In this document: positions 1-11,500 of the stretch, piece by piece
How positions within the stretch are numbered: position 1 is the stretch's first letter
Layout of the letters: each line of letters opens with the position of its first letter
Made by a program: the position numbers and the translations under genes
Origin: Dermatemys mawii
Taxonomy: Eukaryota; Chordata; Testudines; Dermatemydidae
Assembly (NCBI GenBank): GCA_007922305.1
Contig: ML677334.1
Location: 57,524,720-57,588,719 of the forward strand
Length of the DNA: 64,000 nucleotides
Direction of reading: 5' to 3'
The notes under the pieces: model-generated
Databases searched by the model: none
Seen by the model: the letters and a program-made list of their open reading frames with translations, nothing else
What the model was told of the DNA's origin: nothing

Positions 1-2364
1 TCACTGACATGGACAACAAAAAATATTTTTAAGATTTACACTCCTCCTCTATGTATATTTTGGTAATGATTGAAAAGCGAGAGCTGCACAGTCCTCTCTG
101 AAGGTCCCTATTATGAAACTTTGGTAGGTTTTGTTACCGTTTGTTTTCAGTCGTACTGATTTAAAATTATATTTGGTTTCACAATGAAGATGCCAGCCTA
201 TGGTCCTGATGAAGGGACATCTGTTTCTTTAATAGGAAGAAAACACCCAGAAAGCTAATTAACTCTTCTTCCATTCCTTGACATGGGAACGGCCATAATT
301 AATCAGATGAGCAGTCCTAGTTCAGTATCTTTTTTCTGGTAATGAGTGGCCTTACAGAAAGATGTTTTACATGCCTTACAGCAAGATGCAAGAAATCAAT
401 GAGTAAGATGTCCACTAGAGAAGTTTCTTCCTAACTCCATCAGTTACTGATTGGCTGTACCCTGAGACATGAAAACAGACATCTCTTCTAAAATATTTCA
501 GTTTGGTCTAATGACACTTTTTAAAATATAAATTTCTAATAGTTTTTTAATCCCTCCAAGCTCTTGGCTTCAGTAATACCTTGTGGCAATGAGTTTCACG
601 TGTTAAAAGGCAATAGATATACAATACAAAGTTGTTAGTTTAAAATTTGATACCTCTCAAGGTAACAAGGGAATTATTATGAACAGCATGAAAAGGTGTG
701 CCTAACCATAGTCAAATTTTTGTAATCATCATGGTACAGGAGAGTGAAGGAGGAAGCATGAAATGGCTTTGAGAATATTTATGGGGTGCTCCTCGTAGGC
801 ATGGGAGACAGAACAAAACAAAACAAATGTGCTTGTTGGAAAATCTGACAAAATGGGCAACCCTTCCTTATTGGGAGAATGGAGGCAGAAATAGACATCT
901 CAATAAATTAGTAAGATTTATAGGTAGGGTGAAATAGACCATAAAGGGTCTAAAGTGAAGATAAGTAATTTTTGTGTCTGATTCACTATAGAAGGAGAGA
1001 TATGAGAAAAGGGAAGAAGGGGGAATGGTTGAAATGACAAACTAGGAAAATGATCACTGGGACAACATTTTAAATGCATACAAGCAGGGCAATGTTACAT
1101 TTGTCAAGGCTGGGGAAGAATATGTTGTAGTAGTAAAGAAAAAAATGTGGTGAGGTCCTGAACAGGAAGTATAGATGTCGGGGGAGAGGGGGAGGAGGAG
1201 AGAGACACACACTGACTAGATCTTACAGGTGTTGAGATACAGGAAATAATCAGGGCAACACACATTTTTTCCAATTGTTTTTGACTAGTTCCAGCATAAC
1301 ATGTTGTATCTTCTAATCCTCCATCATAACCATTCATTTAAGAGAGATGTATGTTTGTGTTAGCAGCTCAGCCATGTCATTCTTAAACATCAGTTTTGAA
1401 TGACTTTTGTTATTTTGTTTTTCAGTTTATTCCATCACCTCCTCTTTTGATCTCATCTTTCTTATGTGAAAGGAGTGGGATTCAGATTCTGTGCCGTGCC
1501 TCTCAGAAGACACCATCCATTTTGGTACCTTCTTATTTCTGAGTTGATCAAGGTGCCAGCATGGCTCTCAGAGTAGTTAGAGCAGCCTCTGTATCTGCTG
1601 TAAATTAAAGGAGTTTCCCCCCTGTTGCAAAATGGGTTACTCCAGAGTCAGAAAAGCCTGAGCACAGAGCTCTCTGGAGCTCCTCTCCATCTCTTTTCTG
1701 TTCCAGGTACCCTCAACTGGGGGCTCTGCAGGAAGGCAGCACTGGGCTACGTCAGGGGCAATGGTGGACTGTATAGAAGGATCTGTTAAAGGGGTTACAA
1801 AGGAAACTTGAATCTGGCCCTAGGGTTTGGAGTAGGTGGTTCTCTGGTTCTCATACTTCCTCATTTGGTGAGCTGCGATGCCAAGAACTGTAGCATTTCT
1901 GTCATGTCCTTATTCTTCCTTAAAGTGTCCCCTTTACGCCATTGTAATCCAACGGACCCACCTCTTACAATTTTATTGCTTATAGTTAAAAATCTTCCTA
2001 TTTGTTTTCAGATATTTGGCTATTTGCTCTTCAAAATTTCTTTTAGTCCTCCCAACTTGCATACTTTTTGTCTGCATTGTTCCTTTTTTATTGCTTGGGC
2101 TTCCATTTTCTGAAGGATATTTTTTAAGTTAAAAAACCACCTACTTGACCATACTTGTTTCATTCTTGTTTTGCTACTTCCTGTCTGAGGGTGTGCACGT
2201 TTTCTGTGACTCTCGTATAGTACGAATAATCTCCAAATCCTTATTGCAAGTATGTCAAAAATATTAAAAAGTAGCACAAGTCTGCTTATTGAAAGATACA
2301 ATAAATCTGGCAGTTAATATGATTAATATTCTTATTTTTAAAAATAATACACAATATTGCATAC
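1..2364. other. Part of DSC1 intron 12; no exon seen
   Basis: AT-rich sequence downstream of exon 12. I looked on the minus strand for the next exon (end of EC5 and the C-C region before the membrane segment) and saw none. About 430-610 ('CTTGGCTTCAGTAATACC' and 'GTGGCAATGAGTT') resembles a dispersed repeat I have seen in reptile DNA but cannot name. Confidence 0.5.
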
Positions 2365-2580
2365 CATCATTTTGTGTTGTTTGCCATCCTGAACCCATAC
2401 TCCTGTCAGAAATATCAAATCTGAAAGGTGCAGAATAGGGAGACCCATTAGGAGTGACTGCAGTAATACAAACTGGTTTTCGGTCTCTGCATATTATAAA
2501 GTCTTTTGGAGTCACGATGGGGTAGTAATTGATGCAAGCACTTATAGTAGCCCACACTGTTCCAGTACCTGTTTTACCAC
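2365..2580 (-). CDS. DSC1: DSC1 exon 12: end of EC4 and start of EC5
   Basis: 216 bases, acceptor GTCTCCTAG and donor GATG|GTATGC in phase 1. It encodes [20 protein letters not shown], then [13 protein letters not shown] and [14 protein letters not shown]. The frame and the G(R/K)--TGT-, -ICR and P-(F/Y)-F landmarks fit desmocollin exon 12, but the calcium linker D-(V/Y)-N-D-(N/H)-(A/S)-P is replaced by ACINYYP (570-576). It is the last coding exon I can find in the window; the next one should complete EC5. Confidence 0.88.
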
Positions 2581-5500
2581 CTAGGAGACAGAAATAATAA
2601 TTTCAGTGCTGTTTAACTTTTATCTTTTAAAACTCTGTGGTTTCATCTAATCCAAGCTAATACCCAGGATTTAAAAGTAAAAGCAGAGGGAAATTTCCCA
2701 ACCTCTCCCCTAGCTTATACGAACATTGATTTCCCCTGGGCTGCTGATGTGAGAGCTCAACAGGCGAGGACTGTGAAATGAAATCAGGAGCGGATGCCTT
2801 GCTGGATAGCTTTGGGGGAACCCAGCACTTCTGCGATCAGGTATAGCAGCATCTCATAGGAGGGGAAAAAGGTGTTCCACCTGGTATTCTCTTACTCATT
2901 GCAGCTCCTCTAAAGAAAATTCTGCCTCTTGTTGCCCCCGCACCCCAACCTTTCCAAAAACAAAGCTGCAAGGAACAGGCTGACCTGCAACTGAGAGCTT
3001 TATCTCCTGCTTTAGGGAAGGCAGATGAATCATTTATAAGAGACTGTATGATAAATCCCTGTCTCAAATTATCATAACGTCTTTAAAAATGCAGGCTATT
3101 CCACAGGGTATCTGAAAATCACATAGGACAGAATCCTGCCTTTGTCCCCGGTCTCCAATATCTATTTTTACATCATTATAGATTCTCCATCCTGATAAAA
3201 CCTAAACGATGGTGTTTACGAAAGTAGGAGAGTGGTGCACCAGGAAGCAGGGGTCAACAGTTTCACATGCTGATGTACATACACTTTGTTTGGCTGGCTA
3301 TGGTCTTGCTTGGGAATGTGAATTCCTTTCACATATAATCCTTCTATTGTGCCTACTCTTTCCCCTGCATCATCTTGTGGTGATGGGATGCAGCAATGCC
3401 ACATCACTATACGACCTATGACAACAGCCACCAATGCCAGTAAAATCCTCCTCTTAGCTGAGCTGACTCAATGTTAACATCTGAAGTTATCTAGTAACCT
3501 CCACAGAAATGACTAGGACTTACATATGCAGAATGCTGAAGTCAAATTATTTTTTACCACTTCCTTTTATAGATGTATCTGCTCACTGTTATATACTGCA
3601 TTTACATTTAGAATTTCAAATTGTAAAATTTGAATCTAATTACAACAAAATTAGTTGAACTTTTAAAGTACAGGTTCTGCTTAGAAAGTAATTTGAAGAA
3701 CTTTAAGTTCATTCCCATTCAGATTTTAATTGATAAGGGATAGATCCTGTCCCTGAGTCCAATGCATTTTGCTTTCAATATGAAATGCATGTTTGTAATG
3801 CTTCTAATAGTACTCACATTGTCATACCAAAATATTTAAGTCTGCTGCAATTGCTACATTTACCTTGAGAATCTATTAGCTACACTAAGCATTTGGGAAA
3901 CAAAAAGGGTACTTCATTAGCTTATCGTAATGTCGTCTTTTCCTAGGATAATAAAAGAATACAGCTGAGTACACAGATTCTGTGTACATCTGATTCTGTG
4001 TAATCAGAAATAGAGAACATGTAATCTTTTAATCTTATGTTAATTTTCAACACCAAAATCAGTTTTAGAGTGAGAACCTGATTCTGCAACCCTTAAGCAT
4101 GATGCATAGTACTTACCTGTCTGAGTAATCCCAGATAAAATAGAGACTACTGATCTAAGTACTACTAACTGTGAGAAATGTTGCAGAATCTAGCCTTAAG
4201 TAGGGTACTGGAGAAGAGAGAACAAAGATAATATAGAAAAAAAAAACAACACACTAGAGTAACTTTGCTTTTAAGTGCTCTTAACGTATACGTTTCCCAG
4301 TGAGACTGCAAGGGATCAAACAGAAGATTAAAAATAAACTTTACAGGGATTTTGTATTTACAGACTGACATCCTTGATTTCACTTGCCCCCAGGTGCCAA
4401 TCTCATGGCTGTCTGTGATACCATCAAAGGAATCAGCGGGGAGGAGGTTATTTGGGAATAGGGAAGGAAACAAAGCAAAAGGAAAAAAAAAAAAAGTGTT
4501 CACCCATGAAAGTATAGGATTTAATATATATATTCTGAAATATCGAAGCATTTTAAATGAAAACTGGGCTCATGTGGAAGTCTGGCCCCAACTGTGAGTG
4601 ATGAATGCTTTTGAACATCTGGACCTGAATGCTATATGCAGTTGCTCAAACTAGAACACCTACTCCCAGTCCCTGTGAATGACTGTTATTAATTTTCCTC
4701 CTATCAGGGGAGGGGAATTACCCCTCCCAAAAAAATGCAATGGTAAAAAGCCTGTCTCCATTACAATTAACTGCAGATTAAGAGGAAAATAGTTTAATGC
4801 TACACAGTTCCGTGAATATTTGTGTGCGCACACGAGCATGTGAGATTCATTTATACATCAAAATAGGTTATACATATAACATTTGTACTCACTTCGGTCT
4901 GTTGCAATGACTGTAATATTGCACTCCCTGCCTGTCATATCTTTGTCGATGTTAGCAATTCTGAGCTCGCCTGAGAATTCATCAATGGTGATCCAGTTGC
5001 ATTGGGTATTGGGTGCTATCCGATAGCTAGTGAAAAATAAAAATGTTTTAAAAATAATGGTATAATGCTTATCGCCCCCATACCCCAAAGTGTTGTACAT
5101 TTAATAAACTGGTCTAATAAAATAATTTATACCTTATGCCTTCACTATTTGCTGTTTCTGGATCTACTGCTAGGTATTTGCCAATCACTGTTCCAACTGT
5201 CCCGCATCCATCAATTGTCATACATAATACACAAGGGCTGAATACTGGTCCCTCATCAACATCTTGTACAATGACTCTAACAGTACAGGGGGTCTGGGCA
5301 AGTGCATCTGAATATTGTACTACTGCATAAGGTATCTCATTAGATACAGTAATCTCAAGTATCCTCAGTTTGGTGGCTTCGTAGTCCAATCCCTGTAAAA
5401 TAAATGTAGGTCTATTAAATTCACCAAAACAGAGTATAAATTTTCTCATCACAGTTTTTAATAGTAAAAAGGATGCGTCCGACGAAGTGGGTATTTGCCC

Positions 5501-8500
5501 ACGAAAGCTTATGCTCTAAAACTTTAGTTAGTCTTTAAGGTGCCACAGGACTCTGTCACTTCTACAATTCCAGACTAACACGGCTATTCCTCTGATTCTT
5601 GCTTTGGATTGGTTACTTAAACTCTGAGTTTTGGTTTCCCATTTGTAAAATATGGGAAGAGAAAATCACAGTGAAGGAAGGAAATGTTATGAACTGTAGC
5701 GAAACATTTCTAAAGAACTATACTGGATAAGACCAAAGTGTTGTTATTAAGGGTAGTCATTGGCAGAGACAGTATAAGAACTCAGGACTTCCTGGTATTA
5801 AGCCCTCACTTAATCCATTAAAAATATTATAGGATCTGTTAGAGGAGGACCTCTTAAGAATGTGAGCCAGCCCCCATGGACTTAAATGAAAGAAAGAGCA
5901 GCACTTAAGAAAACTGGATGTGAATCTGAAAACCTAAACATTAATATTATGCATTCTTTAGGTACATAGTCTCAATGTACACTTTACAGGCTTGTCTAGA
6001 TGATGTCACAATCTGGACTATGGGGGTGTGAATTGCAGGGCACTCCAAAGCACTGTGCTGTAACTGCTCCATGTAGACACTGTTGGTGTGAACTAAAAAA
6101 GGTACCTAGTTCATGTTGATGTAATCCTGTTTCAGCTGATGAACAGCACCATTCCTTGTCAAAACCAGATTAAGCCAAATGTGCAATTTTGGCCTAGCTA
6201 TTACAGAATTAAAATGAATTACTCCATTCCCTCCCACAAAAACAAGGAAAACAAGAAAAAAAAACACATTTAAAACATTTTATCAAATCTCACTAAACAT
6301 GTTGTCTAATTTGCTACACATTTTCCAGAAAAAGTCTCCCCGAGAGAAATAACAGGTGAATTTGTTTGTTCAATTTGAGGAGGAAGCAGAGCCAAAATCC
6401 AACAGATAATTAAGTGTTATTAACTTTTCAGAATGTATAACTACAACAACAAGCTGGAAACTAGATTTGGGTTTTTGTTTTGTTTTCTAAAAAAAACAGA
6501 TTTTTGTTTGATGTTTTCATCTTTGCTTACCTTAACAACACATAATACCCCTTCATTTGTTCTTCCATCTGTCGTAAAAGCGAAATGATTATCTTCATTT
6601 CCTTTTACAATGCTGAATCTACAGTTCCAGGCCGGTGAGTTAAGCTCATCCTTGTCCAAACAAGGAATTCTCAGTATTTCCACATTCACTCGGTTTTCCT
6701 GTACTTTTGTTTCATACTGAAATAAATATTATCTATTGTTTATATTCAATAAATATGAAATACTGTATCAATTACACAGTTCAGGAAAGAAGATTATATT
6801 GTGTTTAAATGCAAGGCCTTAAATCCAACAGCCAACATAAAGCTTTGGTAATGAGGTTTTTGGATTTATTTGTTTTTCTATAAGTGAAGCATTAAGCATC
6901 CCTTTCTGTGACTGTAGGCAAAATTCTCCTGTTGAAATCTTAGTTCCATTGACTTCACTTGGCCTAGGATTTCCAGAGGATTTCACCTTCCCCAAAAGGA
7001 ACACTTAGTGCATTGCTTAGAGAACAAACAAAACCATAAATGTCACTACAGCAGCTTTATAGTTTAAACTGCTACCAAAGTGGTATGAGCTAAATCGAAA
7101 AAAGGCACTTTTGTACCAGAAGAACTCTGAGGAGTTATACCAGTATAACCATAGCAGCTTAAATTCACACTTTTCCTTATACCAGTATAACTTCCTATGT
7201 AGGCAAGCCCTTAGATAGTCTGGCTGGATGACTAGGAGAATCCAGTCGGAGATTTAAAAGAGAAGAAAAAAAAAAAAGACTTCCCATGTAGGCCCCGTAA
7301 TAAAGATAGTTGAGAAATATGGTATTTGGAGATCAGAGAAACCGGGAAAGGGGTTAAACAGGCTGGAAGAGTTACTCTCGGTGAAACAAATAGGGTCCCG
7401 GTTGGATCCCAAAAGCAGCTTGGTTGCTCTGGGGGGGGGAAAAAAAAAAAAAAAAAAAATCTATATTGGGTCTGTTCTTTTCCTGTAATTCCATAGGAAA
7501 CCCCACCTAAATTTAAATTGTAATGACACATAAGATTAGATTAGAGTAAATATGCATGTATACTATTTATTGCTTTGAAACAGTTTTATTTAATGCTTTG
7601 TTCCATTTGCTAATAAATATACTTCTTGTAAAAAGGCTGTTGGTCAATGTACATCACTGATCAGAAGGCTATCCGAAGAGAATATCTAGCAGGTGCCTGA
7701 AATCTCATCGGGCCTGTTGGCATAGACAGGGTATTGTACCAGATTCTACTCTAAGAGTGGAAAAATTGCAAAATTCCACTCCAAGACAGGTAAGGGTACG
7801 AGGCCTAACACTTCAAGGGGTGCACTCAGAATCCCAAGCAGGACAGAGGTGCAATCAACCCCACAATTGTGACAGAGGCATAACAAACAAATAAACTTAC
7901 AGATGAATGGCCACAATATGGGGCATTGTCATTTACATCTCCAACTTTAATGACAACTGTTCCTGTATTGCACAAACCGAAAGGCTGACCTGCCATATCT
8001 CGTACTTCAACTAGCAATATAACTTTGTCTATTATCTGAAAATGAACATAAAAAAATGGTTATAGATAAAACTTTCACATTCATGTAATAGTCTGTCACT
8101 TTTATTGTAGAATTAAATGCTTTACTTCCCTCCCCTTCTTTCTACAGATATATTAAATGTACTTATTTTATCCTAGAAAATAATTAAGACTACCAGCTTG
8201 ATGAATAGAGAAAATAGTGAAACACATAAGTAAAATATTTTTCAGTGGCTAAGCAATACACAGAGCTCAAAGTTTTACTAGGAAAAAAAAGCATTTAACT
8301 GGACAATAATTTGAGTCACAGCAGTAAGATGCCTAATAATACCTGAGAGACAATGGCTCTGATAGATTAGGGCTCCCTAGATTTGCTGAGCTAAATTTGG
8401 TTTATTGGGAAGAGGGGATAACTTTGCTTCATAAACTCTTCAAATTCTTCTGTAGGAAATAAGTGATGGTCCTCTACTGTCAAGAGTCACTCTCCATAGT

Positions 8501-11500
8501 CATCACCTCACTATTTCTCATTTACAATACCCACAATCTTAACGTTTTTTTCCTAAGGCTGTCTACATAGGGAAAATTGATGGGCATAGATATTTCACAA
8601 TATCCCTGTGAGAGCATTTCAGCCTTCTTTAATATAGTCCACTCCTAAGCCCCACTGCTCTGTTTATTCATTCTTTGTTGCTTGCCTAGGAACCCACAGC
8701 TCCCTTTGCAAGTGGCACAGTCAAGTGATGCTGACAAGGGACCTCAGAGATTGGAGCAGCAAAGCAAAACTGACACACTCACATTGAGTCAGGGAAACAG
8801 AAAAAAAGAAAGTTAGAACTCCAGTTCATCTGTGTTTTCCCCAAGCTATGGGAGATTCTTGCTTCTAAATCATTAGAGAGACTTTGAAACCATATATTGT
8901 GCCTCTCTAGTCTCATTAAAATCTTGCATACTTCTCTGTATATATCTGCTCACAGAATTGTGAAGTGAAGCTAAATATAATGCTGTAGGTAAAAGTTACC
9001 TCTCTATCCAATTGTGGTGTTAGTGTAGTAATTACACCTGATTCATGGTGAATAGAAAATATTTTGGGTGCTGCTGGTTGTTCTGCTACAATTCGAAATC
9101 TCAGGTCAGTGTGCAGAGTATAAGGTTCATCTCTGTCTTCTGCAATGACTTTTCCAACTATTGTACCTGTATATACACAACATTATCAATTTTAAATTCC
9201 AAAAATCCACCAAGTAACAGTTTCAATATAACTATTTGGTACTTATTTGTACATAAGAAACACACAATTGTTGCTTCTTTACATGATGTGACAAGTTGGG
9301 GGAATCTGAGTACTATTTCTGATTGTGTGTGCATGCATCTTTATCCAGCTACAGGCTTCATTTTGAACGTGCTGCTTGTTTGCCTTCTCTTTTGCCTCCA
9401 TGTTGGGCTGGAATTCCAAGGGGTAGTTGTATGGGGCTAAAACAGTACACACACATTAAGTCTGGATGGTCCACTTAATCAAAAGGAAGCCCTCTAGACA
9501 ACAGGCTAGTTTCTACCCAGGACAACTGCTTTAATCAAGTCTGTGGTCATCTGAGACTGAGCAGGGAGTTACCTGTCAAAGGGAGAGGGGGGACGAAGGA
9601 GAAAAGACCAGACACTCCATATTCTGGATGAGTAGCCATGTGTAGGAAAGTTGAAGGGAGGGAGAGGGAAGAGGAAGGATCCGAGACTTCCTACAATATT
9701 CTGTCCAAAGCCAAAAGCACTGACCAAAGTGGTAAGGAAACTGCGGCAAGGAAAAATGCATACAAATGTTTATTACAGTGGAACTCTGATTATCCGATCT
9801 ACCTGGGACCGGGGCCAGACTGGATAACCAAAAATCCAGATGAACTGGAGAATGGATGGCTGGGGCTTCTGCGGTCATCCTAGGGTGGACAACAGTGCAT
9901 CTCCCAAGCTGCCTAGGGTGGATGACAGCCTTGGGTGACTCGGTTAATACGGAGAACCAGATAACGGATGCTCCGTTAATTGGGGTTCTACTGTATTTTG
10001 TCTAGATCTGTGCATCTCCCAGGTCATATAAAAAGAGTAATAATGTTTATAAACCTGTGCAAAGGCTGTCCATCTGCTCTATCACATACTCCTGAGGTCG
10101 CAAACTGTAAACCAGCAGGCTCACACCTTCGATGAAATTCTGGGAAATGTGCCTAAGCTGCTAGCAACACTTGGAAGAAACAGCACTAGTCTCAGGCCTA
10201 GGCAATTGGACTGCAAAGTCCCCACTGCCAAGAGAGATATCAGACACAAAGGCCTATACCTGGGAGTGCAACTCTCCCCAGCCCCAGCACAGTAGGAGCA
10301 CATGAGAATCAACATTTGGATACCCTCCCAGCAGTCTGGCAAGCATCCAGTAGGGAGAGCGTGACCAGATCTGACTATAAAAATGAGACATGATTACTAC
10401 TGAAAACCTAGTAACAAGTATAAATTCTTATTTTCTATTTCTGAGCATTTGCCTGATTATTTTTAAATCTATATTTGTGGCTGCAGTCAGACAGATTAAT
10501 AAGACATACAAAATAGGTAAATAAGGTCTTTACTAGAAATACAAAAAAAATCAGCTTTCAGTGAATGATTTGTATAGGAACAGTCCAAACATACCTACAT
10601 TCCTGGAAAGCTTTAAACATATCCAAATTGTTTCTTCCATAGAGTAATTTGATTTATCTATTTACTGAGGATTAAATTCTGATACTCACAATGAGTAACA
10701 CTGTACTCCATGCATATTCCCGCTGATATTCAAAGGTCTAGACCAGGGGTGGGCAAACTACAGCCTGTGGGCTACATCCAGCCCTCAGGATCTTCCTGCC
10801 TGGCCCCTAAGCTCCTAGACCTTTCCCTGCTGTCTTCCCTCCCCCGCAACCACATTGCCATGCAGGCAGTGCTCTGGGGGGGGAGGGGGCTGCACGCGGG
10901 ACAGCGTATTTGGCTCCAGCTGGGTGGCTGCCAGACATGGTGCTCTGAGCAGCATGGTAAGGGGGCTGGGGTGTTGAATAAGGGGCAGGGAGTCTCGGGT
11001 GGTGATCAGGGGACAGGGAATAGGGGGCAGAGGAGGTTGGATAGGGCGTGGTAGTCCTGGGGGTCTGTCAGAGGGCAGGGGTGTGGACAGGGGTCAGAGC
11101 AGTCAGGGGACAAGGAACAGGGGGGCTTAGATAGGAGAGGGGGTTCTGGGGGAGGGGAGATTAGGGGCAGAGGTCTCTGCAGGGAGTGGTCAGGGGACAA
11201 GGAGCAGAGGGGCTTAGATGGGGGTGGAGTCCTGGGAGAATGGTTAGGGGCAGGGGATCTCTGGAGGGGGCAGTCAGGGGACAGGAAATGGGCAGAGCTA
11301 GGCTGTTTGGGAAGACATAGCCTTCCCTACCCTGCCCTCCATGCCTGAATAAGACAACTCTAGAAGAAGGGTGGTAGTGTATTCCATCTGACCAGAATGG
11401 TGACAATGGCTGAAATGTTCAGAGAGACTAGAGCGGCTACCAAAAAACACCCTTAATAATAATGGGGAATTCTAACTATCCTCATATTGACTGGGTGCAT

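Larger units (their letters stand above)
5393..6530. other. DSC1 intron 9, with two repeat fragments
   Basis: Contains the repeat at 5465-5600 and a DNA-element fragment at 5989-6135, listed separately. The remainder is unremarkable. The neighbouring intron 10 (5027-5132) is only 106 bases long. Confidence 0.6.

Noticed and set aside
9045..9440. Plus-strand open frame of 131 codons
   Set aside because: Antisense shadow of DSC1 exon 7 and the adjoining intron.
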